Part shown: positions 10,516-18,928 of the stretch, in pieces | Layout: each line of letters begins with the position of its first letter | How positions within the stretch are numbered: the first letter of the stretch is position 1 | Source: Pseudomonas sp. AKS31 | Lineage (GTDB): Bacteria; Pseudomonadota; Gammaproteobacteria; Pseudomonadales; Pseudomonadaceae | Direction: 5' to 3' | NCBI RefSeq assembly: GCF_023634765.1 | Contig: NZ_JAMLFX010000004.1 | Coordinates: forward strand, 201,285-265,284 | Length of the DNA: 64,000 nt | Made by a program: the position numbers and the translations under genes | Notes under the pieces: generated by a model | What the model was told of the DNA's origin: nothing | Seen by the model: the letters and a program-made list of their open reading frames with translations, nothing else | Database searches by the model: none

Positions 10516-11405
10516 AAATCCTGTTGCTCGGCAAAAATGGCCAGGTTGGCTGGGAGCTTCAACGCGCTCTCGCCCCCCTTGGTGATTTGATTGCGCTGGA
10601 TCGTAACGCGGTTGGTGATTTGTGCGGTGACTTGGCGAACCTCGACGCGCTACGTATGACTATTCGCCAAGTCAAGCCCGATGTGATTGTTAATGCCGCG
10701 GCTTACACAGCAGTAGACAAGGCCGAGTCGGACAAGGAACTGGCGGATCGGGTCAATGGTGAAGCGACCCGGGTTATGGCGGAAGAAGCAGCGCTTCTGG
10801 GTGCATGGTTAGTACACTATTCAACCGATTACGTATTCAGCGGCCTCGGTCTGTCTCCTTGGCAGGAGACAGACGATGTGGCTCCGGTGAATCATTACGG
10901 AGCCAGCAAGCTCGCCGGTGAGCAGGGGATTCTGCAGTCCGGCTGCAAGCACCTGATCTTCCGTACCAGTTGGGTATATGGCGCGCGCGGTAACAACTTC
11001 GCCAAAACAATGTTGCGCCTGGCAAAAGACCGCGAAAGTCTCAATGTCATCGCCGATCAAATTGGCGCACCTACAGGTGCAGATCTCATTGCGGATGTTA
11101 CTGTCTTGGCAATTCAGAAAGTGCAGCAAGCCCCTGAACTGGGTGGCTTGTATCACTTGGCTGCCGGTGGTGAGGTTTCTTGGCACGGTTATGCGGCTCA
11201 CGTCATCGACTTTGCACGTGCAGTTGGCGAAGAGCTGGTAGTCAAGGAGGTGAATCCGATTGATACGACGGCCTATCCAACTCCCGCACGTCGGCCATTG
11301 AATTCGCGTCTGAATACTCAAAAAATTCGCGACAATTTCTCTCTGCACTTGCCGGATTGGCAAAGTGGTGTCACCCGAATGCTTATGGAAGTTTTAAATA
11401 AATGA
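10512..11405 (+). CDS. rmlD: dTDP-4-dehydrorhamnose reductase
   Basis: NAD(P)H-dependent SDR that performs the last step to dTDP-L-rhamnose. The 297-residue protein shows [46 protein letters not shown] and the catalytic [10 protein letters not shown]. It overlaps both neighbours by 4 bases. Its usual partner, the 3,5-epimerase RmlC, is not encoded in this window. Confidence 0.96.
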   Translation: MKILLLGKNGQVGWELQRALAPLGDLIALDRNAVGDLCGDLANLDALRMTIRQVKPDVIVNAAAYTAVDKAESDKELADRVNGEATRVMAEEAALLGAWLVHYSTDYVFSGLGLSPWQETDDVAPVNHYGASKLAGEQGILQSGCKHLIFRTSWVYGARGNNFAKTMLRLAKDRESLNVIADQIGAPTGADLIADVTVLAIQKVQQAPELGGLYHLAAGGEVSWHGYAAHVIDFARAVGEELVVKEVNPIDTTAYPTPARRPLNSRLNTQKIRDNFSLHLPDWQSGVTRMLMEVLNK

Positions 11406-12292
11406 TCACTACAAATCGTAAAGGCATCATTCTCGCTGGCGGTTCGGGTACGCGCCTACACCCGTTGACCCTGGGCGTATCCAAGCAAATGTTGCCTATC
11501 TACGACAAGCCGATGATCTTCTATCCGCTGTCGGTGCTAATGCTTGCAGGCATGCGGGAAATCCTCATTATTTCTACACCTGAGGATTTGCCTTGTTTCC
11601 GTAAGCTGCTGGGTGATGGCAGTCTGTATGGCATCAAGTTGACCTATGCAGAGCAACCAAGTCCTGATGGCTTGGCTCAAGCATTCATTATCGGTGAGGA
11701 ATTTATTGGCGAGGACCCTTGCTGCTTGATTCTGGGCGACAATATTTTCCACGGGCATCATTTCTCGGACAACTTGCGCGCCGCCAGCAATCAGGAAAGT
11801 GGAGCCACAGTTTTTGGCTATCACGTTTCTGACCCGGAGCGTTTTGGTGTCGTCGAGTTTGATGATTCCGGTCGTGCCTTGAGTATTGAGGAAAAGCCTG
11901 CTCAGCCAAAATCCAGCTATGCAGTAACTGGCTTGTACTTCTACGACAATCAGGTTGTTGATATCGCCAAAAGCATCAAGCCGTCTGAACGGGGAGAGTT
12001 GGAAATTACTGACGTCAACCGAGTTTATCTTGAGCAAAAATCGCTCAGTGTTCAAATGCTCGGACGTGGTTTTGCATGGCTTGATACAGGGACTCATGAT
12101 TCTTTGCTCGAAGCAAGCCACTTTGTGCACACCATTGAACATCGTCAAGGATTCAAGATTGCGTGTCTTGAAGAAATTGCTTATACCAATGGGTGGATTG
12201 ACGCGGAACAACTTGGGGCTCAGGCTGAGCGCCTGAAAAAAACCGGGTACGGCCAATATCTACAAAAGCTATTGGATCATGGCTCGCTGTAA
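11402..12292 (+). CDS. rmlA: Glucose-1-phosphate thymidylyltransferase
   Basis: Makes dTDP-glucose from dTTP and glucose-1-phosphate, the first and feedback-controlled step of the rhamnose pathway. The 296-residue product has the nucleotidyltransferase signature [16 protein letters not shown] followed by [18 protein letters not shown], plus DNIFHG and the sugar-site [20 protein letters not shown]. The gene order B-D-A is that of pseudomonad rml operons, but a glycosyltransferase follows in place of rmlC. Confidence 0.96.
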   Translation: MITTNRKGIILAGGSGTRLHPLTLGVSKQMLPIYDKPMIFYPLSVLMLAGMREILIISTPEDLPCFRKLLGDGSLYGIKLTYAEQPSPDGLAQAFIIGEEFIGEDPCCLILGDNIFHGHHFSDNLRAASNQESGATVFGYHVSDPERFGVVEFDDSGRALSIEEKPAQPKSSYAVTGLYFYDNQVVDIAKSIKPSERGELEITDVNRVYLEQKSLSVQMLGRGFAWLDTGTHDSLLEASHFVHTIEHRQGFKIACLEEIAYTNGWIDAEQLGAQAERLKKTGYGQYLQKLLDHGSL

Positions 12293-12348
12293 TTCGAGCG
12301 AAGCACACTCTGGATTAGTAAATCCAGCACCGTCTATGCAGGATTCGC

Positions 12349-13272
12349 ATGCCAGTAGAAAATCAGAACGTTGCAGTTTTGCTGGCTGCGTACAACGGTA
12401 TGCTTTGGATCGAGCAACAACTTGATTCGATTCAAGCCCAATCCATGACGGATGTATCAATCTACATCAGTGTCGATTTGTCTACCGATGGCACTGAGGC
12501 TTGGTGTGCTGCCTACGCGGCACGTCATTCCAATGTAGTTGTTCTGCCAACGCACGGCAAGTTCGGTGGGGCATCACGTAATTTCTTTCGCCTGATACGG
12601 GATGTCGATTTTTCCGGGCATGACTTTATCGCCTTCGCCGATCAAGATGATATTTGGCACGAGGACAAGCTTGTCCGGGCAACCCGTACTCTGCTTGATG
12701 ATCAATGTGACGCATACTCGAGCAATGTTACTGCTTTTTGGGCGAGCGGAAAGTCTCGCTTGTTAGACAAGGCTCAACCTCAAGTCGAATGGGATTACTT
12801 GTTCGAAGCAGCAGGGCCAGGCTGCACCTATGTGTTAGGGCGCAGACTGGCAGACGCTCTTAAAACTTCACTTCTTACTAATTGGCCGGCGTTGCAGTAT
12901 GTTGATCTGCACGATTGGTATTGTTATGCGTTTGCTCGTAGCCGTGGGTTCAGGTGGGTGATTGATCCAGTATCCACGATGCAATACAGACAGCATGACC
13001 GTAATCAGGTCGGTGCCAATACCGGGATCAAGACATTAATCGCACGCTATAAAACAGTGTGGGACGGCTGGTGGTTCAAGCAGGTTCGAATAATTGTAGA
13101 GCTGATTGGTCTGATGGATGATCGATTTATTCGTCAATGGATTGGCTTTAGTCGCAGAGAGTTGATGTTTCTGTCATTGAGTTCATATCAGTGTCGGCGA
13201 CGTAAGCGCGATAAAGCGCTTTTCTTTATTTTATGCTGGGTTGCAGCGCTGTCAGGGACGAAGAAAAGATGA
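12349..13272 (+). CDS. GT2-family glycosyltransferase, rhamnosyltransferase-like
   Basis: The 307-residue protein has a GT-A fold start (VAVLLAAYNGMLWIEQQLDS) and the nucleotide/metal block AFADQDDIWHEDKL, DQDD being the DxD equivalent. A C-terminal block, YRQHDRNQVGAN, is shared with the GT at 15572. This layout resembles RgpB-type L-rhamnosyltransferases; dTDP-rhamnose as donor is inferred from the adjacent rml genes. An aggatt ribosome-binding site precedes ATG 12349. From here to about 25 kb the DNA is clearly richer in A/T. Confidence 0.85.
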   Translation: MPVENQNVAVLLAAYNGMLWIEQQLDSIQAQSMTDVSIYISVDLSTDGTEAWCAAYAARHSNVVVLPTHGKFGGASRNFFRLIRDVDFSGHDFIAFADQDDIWHEDKLVRATRTLLDDQCDAYSSNVTAFWASGKSRLLDKAQPQVEWDYLFEAAGPGCTYVLGRRLADALKTSLLTNWPALQYVDLHDWYCYAFARSRGFRWVIDPVSTMQYRQHDRNQVGANTGIKTLIARYKTVWDGWWFKQVRIIVELIGLMDDRFIRQWIGFSRRELMFLSLSSYQCRRRKRDKALFFILCWVAALSGTKKR

Positions 13273-14231
13273 ATCAGCCGCTGGTTCTGGTTACTGGGGC
13301 AACAGGGTTCGTAGGTGAGGCGGTAGTTTTTAAGCTGCTTCTTGATAAAACATTTACACCCTTGGCCGCTGTACGCTCCCAGTCAAGAATCAGCGGGCTG
13401 TGTAAAACCGTATATTGGGATATGAAATCCCCAGATATCGGTTTTACTCTCGATGGTATTCACGCAATCGTTCACTGTGCTGCCAGGGTTCATGTGATGG
13501 ACGAAACTGCTCCGGACGCGATGGATGAATTTCGGAAAATCAATGTCTACAGTACTTTGAATCTGGCCAGAAATGCCGCCAAGTCAGGCGTAAAGCGCTT
13601 TATATATATAAGCTCTATCAAAGTGAATGGTGAGAGTACTCCTCCAGGTCAGCCTTTTACATCTGTTCTGAGTTCACTGCCGCAAGATCCTTATGGGCTA
13701 TCGAAATTTGAAGCTGAAGAGGGATTAAGAAAAATAAGTTCAGAAACAGGTATGGGATTGGTTGTCATTCGTCCGCCGCTGGTTTATGGGCCGGGTGTTA
13801 AGGCAAATTTTCTGAATATGATGAGTTGGCTGGATAGGGGAGTTCCGCTTCCGCTGGGTGCTATTAACAATCAGCGAAGTCTGGTGTTTATTGATAATCT
13901 GGTGGATTTGATTGCTACCTGTATCAGCCATCCGTCCGCTGAGGGACGTGTATTCATGGTCAGTGATGGCGCGGACATCTCCACATCGCAGTTGCTTGGA
14001 TTAATGGCGAAGGCATTAGGAAAAAAAAGTCGCTTGATACCGGTTCCGGTCGGCCTGCTGAAATTGGCTGGTTTTTTGGCTGGACGCAGCGGGATGACTC
14101 AGCGCCTTTGTAGTTCGCTGCAAGTCGATATGAGTGAAACTTGCCGTTTGTTGGGGTGGTCTCCTCCGATAACAAGGGATCTCGCGTTCCTCCGTAGTGC
14201 TCTTCACTTTCAGGATAATCAGAAAAAATGA
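13269..14231 (+). CDS. NAD-dependent sugar-nucleotide epimerase/reductase, WbpV-like
   Basis: Extended SDR of 320 residues. The start is ATG 13269, overlapping the upstream stop (ATGA). LVLVTGATGFVGEAVV is the NAD site, YISSIKVNGE holds the active-site Ser, and YGLSKFEAEEGL holds the catalytic Tyr/Lys. The pairing with a WbpL-like gene immediately downstream matches wbpV-wbpL in P. aeruginosa, where WbpV completes UDP-N-acetyl-D-quinovosamine after WbpM. Product specificity is inferred from this context; a generic 4-epimerase is the alternative. Confidence 0.8.
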   Translation: MNQPLVLVTGATGFVGEAVVFKLLLDKTFTPLAAVRSQSRISGLCKTVYWDMKSPDIGFTLDGIHAIVHCAARVHVMDETAPDAMDEFRKINVYSTLNLARNAAKSGVKRFIYISSIKVNGESTPPGQPFTSVLSSLPQDPYGLSKFEAEEGLRKISSETGMGLVVIRPPLVYGPGVKANFLNMMSWLDRGVPLPLGAINNQRSLVFIDNLVDLIATCISHPSAEGRVFMVSDGADISTSQLLGLMAKALGKKSRLIPVPVGLLKLAGFLAGRSGMTQRLCSSLQVDMSETCRLLGWSPPITRDLAFLRSALHFQDNQKK

Positions 14232-15244
14232 TTTTCTGTGGGCTATTATTCGTTGTTCTTTGCGTCTCCCTCGCTTTGACCTGGGCTTTGCGTCGCTACG
14301 CACTCAAGGCAAGCATAATGGATGTCCCGAACGAGCGAAGTTCTCACTCGGCACCTACGCCTAGAGGTGGGGGCGTCGCGATTGTTATCTCTTTCATTGT
14401 AGCGCTTCCAATACTAGTCGAATTTGACTCTTTAGCGCTGTCGGAGGCAGTAGCACTGGGTGGCGCAGGCTTATTTATAGCAATATTGGGTTTTGCTGAT
14501 GACCATGGACACATCGCTGCTGCGTGGCGTCTGTTGGGGCATTTTATTGCTGCAGGCTGGCTTCTATTCTGGTTGAACGGGTTGCCAACCATATCGATTT
14601 TTTCCCAAACACTAGACTTGGGTTGGGCTGGCCCGGTGGTCGGCGCGATGTACCTGGTTTGGCTTCTCAATTTATATAACTTTATGGATGGCATTGACGG
14701 TCTTGCAAGTGTAGAAGCCATTTGCGCTTGTTTAGGTGTGTGTATTGTCTACTACTTTGCGGGTGGGGCAGAACTTTTTGCTACACCTTTGTTACTGTCT
14801 GTGGCGGTCATGGGGTTTCTCTTTTGGAATTTTCCGCCTGCGAAAATATTCATGGGGGACGCGGGTAGCGGTTTTCTGGGGATTACATTAGGCGGCCTTT
14901 CTCTTGTTTCAGCCGGGCATTCGCCTGATTTTCTATGGTGCTGGTTGATATTGCTTGGTGTCTTTGTAGTAGACGCTACATTTACACTTTTTCGTCGAGT
15001 CGCCCGAGGCGAAAAAATTTATCAGGCTCACTGCAGTCACGCCTATCAAAATGCCGCAAGGCACTTCAAGAGTCATAGGTTTGTTACATTGGCTGTGCTC
15101 GCAATCAACGTACTCTGGCTTCTTCCCATTGCTGTGTTTGTCGCCACCAACGCATTGGAAGGCATGGTAGGTATTTTGCTAGCCTATTTTCCAATCGTCG
15201 TACTTGCTTGGAAGTTTGGGGCAGGGTCAGCCTCATCTCAATAG
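14228..15244 (+). CDS. Undecaprenyl-phosphate sugar-1-phosphate transferase, WbpL/WecA family
   Basis: Polytopic inner-membrane enzyme (338 residues, about ten hydrophobic segments) that starts polysaccharide assembly by loading a HexNAc-1-phosphate onto undecaprenyl phosphate. Cytosolic motifs are clear: MDVPNERSSHSAPTPRGGG near residue 40, NFMDGIDGLAS at about 155 and FMGDAGSGFLG at about 212. In P. aeruginosa WbpL initiates both O-antigen types. Overlap with the WbpV-like gene (ATGA) ties it to UDP-QuiNAc or FucNAc supply. Confidence 0.9.
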   Translation: MIFCGLLFVVLCVSLALTWALRRYALKASIMDVPNERSSHSAPTPRGGGVAIVISFIVALPILVEFDSLALSEAVALGGAGLFIAILGFADDHGHIAAAWRLLGHFIAAGWLLFWLNGLPTISIFSQTLDLGWAGPVVGAMYLVWLLNLYNFMDGIDGLASVEAICACLGVCIVYYFAGGAELFATPLLLSVAVMGFLFWNFPPAKIFMGDAGSGFLGITLGGLSLVSAGHSPDFLWCWLILLGVFVVDATFTLFRRVARGEKIYQAHCSHAYQNAARHFKSHRFVTLAVLAINVLWLLPIAVFVATNALEGMVGILLAYFPIVVLAWKFGAGSASSQ

Positions 15245-15571
15245 GAATTTGCTTTCATGACTTTTTAAAAATATCTACCGTGAAAGGCTGCCGACCAGGC
15301 TGAAACATCTCTGAAAATGACGGTCTAGCGGCGATTTTTTGAGATCCATGCGTGGGTTTGATAAGATCGACATTCTGATTTTCGTGCTCCTCTCGATTTC
15401 AGGATTCTCAAGCGGCTGGCCTCAGAGCCAATGATTTCTGGCAGCAGCCTCTGCTTTTTTAACAAGATCCGCGAAGGTATCGAACATGCTCCCCCCGAAA
15501 AATGTGTTGCACCTTGGAAAAATGGCCTGCATACGGTGAGTGACTCTTTTTTACGCAAGGAAAGCAATGCA
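15245..15571 (+). other. Gap between the initiating transferase and the next glycosyltransferase
   Basis: 327 bases with no convincing gene. A 28-codon open frame starts at ATG 15350 (MRGFDKIDILIFVLLS), hydrophobic and ending at 15436; it may be chance or a gene remnant. An in-frame extension of the downstream GT begins at ATG 15431 but has no resemblance to GT N-termini. No terminator or promoter stands out. Confidence 0.4.
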
Positions 15572-16510
15572 GTGACCGTTGGTAATGAAACGATTGGGAC
15601 GGTTGCGATACTACTTTGCACCTATCAGGGGGAGCGCTATCTCGCGGAGCAGATCGACTCTATCATCAGTCAAACTTACGATAATTGGGTTATTTATGCC
15701 TCCGATGACGGATCGCAAGATCGTACCTTGGAGATTCTCCGTAGCTTTCAGAAAAAGCTGGGTACGGAGCGGCTTTTTATATTCTCAGGTCCGCAGCAAG
15801 GTTACGCTAGTAACTTTGTTTCTTTGGTCAAGAATCAAAATATCGTCGCGGATTACTACGCGTTCTGTGATCAGGACGACATATGGTCAGCAGATAAACT
15901 CTGTGTCGCTATTCAGTGGCTGAAAAGAAACACGACAGATATCCCTTCACTTTATTGTGGTCGAACAGCGCTGGTTAATGAGTCGGGAGTGAAAATTGGT
16001 CACTCACCTCTCTTCAAGTATCCGCCGAGCTTTAAAAACGCACTGGTACAAAGCCTTGCTGGCGGAAATACGATGGTGTTCAATCATGCGTTGAAAAAAA
16101 TAGCTAGCGTTACCGTCGATTCAGAAATTATTTCTCATGACTGGTGGTTCTACATACTGGCGACGGCATGTGGCGGTCAGGTTTTCTACGATTTCGAATC
16201 GCATGTCAGCTACCGACAACATTCAGATAATGTGATTGGAGCAAATGCCGGTGTTATATCCGGCTTGTCACGTTTAAAGAAAATGCTTGGTGGTCGTTTG
16301 CTGGAGTGGAATAGACGTAACCTTAAAGCAGTTGAGTTGTTAAAGGGGCGTATGCCGCCTGCAAACTTGATGGTCTTAGAGAATTTTGAAAGGGCAAGAT
16401 GCTCGCCACTACTCAGGCGCTGCGTTTTTTTAATGCGGTCGGGAGTTTATCGACAAACGCTGAAGGGGAATTTAGCCCTTTGGATAGCGGTATTCCTCAA
16501 CAGAATTTGA
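15572..16510 (+). CDS. GT2-family glycosyltransferase, rhamnosyltransferase-like
   Basis: The 312-residue product is taken from GTG 15572, which follows an aaggaaag ribosome-binding site at 15557-15564. ATG 15431 would add 47 residues without family similarity. The catalytic domain opens VAILLCTYQGERYLAEQIDS, with SDDGSQDRT, the DxD-like FCDQDDIWSADKL, and SHDWWFYILA. The YRQHSDNVIGANAG block matches the GT at 12349, so the two are likely paralogous rhamnosyltransferases adding different linkages; donor and linkage are inferred. Confidence 0.82.
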   Translation: MTVGNETIGTVAILLCTYQGERYLAEQIDSIISQTYDNWVIYASDDGSQDRTLEILRSFQKKLGTERLFIFSGPQQGYASNFVSLVKNQNIVADYYAFCDQDDIWSADKLCVAIQWLKRNTTDIPSLYCGRTALVNESGVKIGHSPLFKYPPSFKNALVQSLAGGNTMVFNHALKKIASVTVDSEIISHDWWFYILATACGGQVFYDFESHVSYRQHSDNVIGANAGVISGLSRLKKMLGGRLLEWNRRNLKAVELLKGRMPPANLMVLENFERARCSPLLRRCVFLMRSGVYRQTLKGNLALWIAVFLNRI

Positions 16511-16704
16511 ACAGGATTATTTATGCAGTTTGATGGGTGTGATGTTTATCGAAAAAACGAAAAGGTTCTGAAGGGGATAGTAGCAATATTCTCCGAAGTG
16601 CCTGATTTCAGTTTTTATGATTTATGCCATTAATTTGTTTTTTGATTGTTGATTATTGAGATTTATTTGGTTTAGTCGATAGTGCGATGCTTCTTGGAGT
16701 GGCT

Positions 16705-17535
16705 ATGACCAGTTTTGTTGGAAGTTTGAAGGCGAGTATTCTTGCACCAGCCATTTCGGTTGTACGCAATCGTTCGTTGATACTTGCATTGAGCAAGCGT
16801 GAAGTGCTCGGGCGATATCGCGGAGCTAGTTTTGGCCTGTTATGGTCGATTTTAAGTCCTTTTTTGATGCTGTGTGTATACGCTTTTGCATTCGGCAGCA
16901 TTCTTAATAGCCGTTGGCCACAGCCCGCTGGTTCGGTCAACAGTTTTGCGATAATTCTTTTTGTTGGCCTTATCGTGCATGGTTTCTTTGCAGAGTGTTT
17001 TACCCGTGCGCCAATGCTGATTACCAGTAATGTAAGTTACGTTAAGAAAGTTATTTTTCCTATTGAGATACTTCCTTGGCCAATGGTGGTCTCGGCGTTG
17101 TTTCATACCTTCATGAACGTTGTAGTCCTGATCGTGCTAAGGCTGGCAGTCGATCACCAGTTTTCCTTAAGTATTATTCTCTTGCCGGTCGTGTTTTTAC
17201 CCTTGATCATATTGATGTTGGGGGTTGGCTGGTTTCTTTCCGCTCTGGGTGTATATGTTCGGGATATCAGTCAGGTTACAGGGGTGCTGTCCACGGCACT
17301 ATTGTTTACTTCCTCGGCTGTCGTTCCGGTTAATGCCATTCCAGAGCAATATCGATTTGTGTTTTCCCTCAATCCATTGACTTTCATTATCGATCAGGCA
17401 CGAGAAGTTTCTCTGTGGGGCGGCATGCCCGATTGGACAGGATTAGGGCTATATGCCTTGGCCAGTTCGCTGTTTGCATTGATCGGATATACATGGTTTT
17501 CGGCGACAAGAAGGGGCTTTGGCGATGTGCTCTGA
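16705..17535 (+). CDS. wzm: ABC-2 type polysaccharide export permease
   Basis: Membrane half of the ABC exporter that moves lipid-linked O-polysaccharide to the periplasm. About six hydrophobic helices are visible in 276 residues. The N-terminal SKREVLGRYRGASFGLLWSI is typical of Wzm/RfbA-type permeases, as is the tail segment with FVFSLNPLTFIIDQAREV. The start ATG 16705 is preceded by ggag at 16696-16699; ATG 16687 lacks a good site. It overlaps wzt. Its presence, with no wzx/wzy, indicates the ABC-transporter pathway. Confidence 0.93.
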   Translation: MTSFVGSLKASILAPAISVVRNRSLILALSKREVLGRYRGASFGLLWSILSPFLMLCVYAFAFGSILNSRWPQPAGSVNSFAIILFVGLIVHGFFAECFTRAPMLITSNVSYVKKVIFPIEILPWPMVVSALFHTFMNVVVLIVLRLAVDHQFSLSIILLPVVFLPLIILMLGVGWFLSALGVYVRDISQVTGVLSTALLFTSSAVVPVNAIPEQYRFVFSLNPLTFIIDQAREVSLWGGMPDWTGLGLYALASSLFALIGYTWFSATRRGFGDVL

Positions 17536-18928
17536 CTCTGCAGTGATTGTGAGCAATGTGAGTAAAAGCTTTCCCGTATATGAGAAGCCCCATCATCGGC
17601 TTCTGCAGATGCTTTCTCCAGCGAGTAAGAAGAAGAACTGGTTCAGAGAGTTTCATGCGTTAAAAAACATTAGTTTTGAAGTCAAGCGTGGAGAAACGTT
17701 TGGGATTGTCGGTCGTAATGGCTCCGGCAAGTCAACTCTCTTGCAGTTGATTTGCGGTACGCTATTTCCAAGCCAGGGCGGAATAAAGGTTAACGGGCGT
17801 ATCGCTGCTTTGCTTGAGTTGGGTGCTGGTTTCAATCCGGATTTTACCGGGCGTGAAAATGTTTACTTGAATGGTTCTGTGCTTGGTCTTTCCAAGGAAG
17901 AAATCGATTCCCGATTTGAGGCTATAGCTGCATTTGCAGATATCGGCAATTTCATTGAGCAGCCGGTAAAGAGTTACTCAAGCGGAATGTATGTCCGCTT
18001 GGCATTTTCCGTAGCTATTAATGTAAGCCCGGATTTACTCATTGTAGATGAGGCGTTGGCGGTCGGTGATGAAGCCTTCCAGCGTAAGTGTTTCGCGCGC
18101 ATTCAGCGTCTAAGGGATGATGGTTCTACTATCCTCTTCGTATCTCATTCTGCCGGGATTGTAACCGAACTTTGTGACCGGGCTATTCTCTTGGATCAGG
18201 GAGAAGTACTTGCCCTTGGCGGTCCAAAGTCGGTTGTCTCAAAGTATCATAAATTAATCTATTCACCTGCTGATTCTGTGGAGGCACTGAGAGCAGAAAT
18301 TAAATCGCAGATAAATGATGAGCTGCAAAGTCCTGATAAGTTTGTTTCGGTCGCTGATAGAGTCGATTCCAAGTTGGTAATCAGTGCAAAAAAAGACGCC
18401 GAGACTAAAGAAGATGCCTATTACGATGAGGGCATGGTTCCGCAAAGCACTTTAAGTTATAGCTCCAATGGTGTGTCTATAGATAGTGCTCAGATTGAAA
18501 CTCTAGACGGTCGCCGGGTCAACGTGATTCAGGAGGGTGAGGCCTATAATTTTGTATACGAAGCAGAGTTTGCGGAATCTGCCGACAAAGTAAGATTCGG
18601 TATGATGATTCGTACTACCTCTGGACTGGAGTTGGGCGGAGCAGTCAGTTCCACGACTCAAGACGCGATTGAAACCGTAGAGAAGGGGACTCGGGTCAAG
18701 GCGGTTTTCCCTTTTGTTTGCCAGCTAATGCCTGCAATGTATTTCTTGAACGCGGGTGTCTTGGCTGTTGTGGATGGACAAGAGCAGTTCCTGGATCGAA
18801 AAATCGATATCGGGATGTTCCGGGTATTGCCCAATCCGTCGCGCCTTTCTACTGGTTTGACAGATTTGGTTGAATCTCCCGATTTATGGTTCTCTTCTAC
18901 AGATTCATCGGTGACTCATCATGCATAA
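17525..18928 (+). CDS. wzt: ABC polysaccharide exporter ATPase with cargo-binding C-terminal domain
   Basis: The 467-residue ATPase partners Wzm. The nucleotide-binding domain (about 1-245) has Walker A GRNGSGKST at 63-71, a signature region SYSSGMYVRLAF, Walker B LLIVDEALAVGD and the switch VSHS. The extra 200 residues (about 285-467) form a Wzt C-terminal domain, which in E. coli O8/O9a recognises the modified non-reducing end of the finished chain. That extension implies this polymer carries an export tag. The 3' end overlaps the sulfotransferase-like gene by 8 bases. Confidence 0.94.
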   Translation: MCSDSAVIVSNVSKSFPVYEKPHHRLLQMLSPASKKKNWFREFHALKNISFEVKRGETFGIVGRNGSGKSTLLQLICGTLFPSQGGIKVNGRIAALLELGAGFNPDFTGRENVYLNGSVLGLSKEEIDSRFEAIAAFADIGNFIEQPVKSYSSGMYVRLAFSVAINVSPDLLIVDEALAVGDEAFQRKCFARIQRLRDDGSTILFVSHSAGIVTELCDRAILLDQGEVLALGGPKSVVSKYHKLIYSPADSVEALRAEIKSQINDELQSPDKFVSVADRVDSKLVISAKKDAETKEDAYYDEGMVPQSTLSYSSNGVSIDSAQIETLDGRRVNVIQEGEAYNFVYEAEFAESADKVRFGMMIRTTSGLELGGAVSSTTQDAIETVEKGTRVKAVFPFVCQLMPAMYFLNAGVLAVVDGQEQFLDRKIDIGMFRVLPNPSRLSTGLTDLVESPDLWFSSTDSSVTHHA

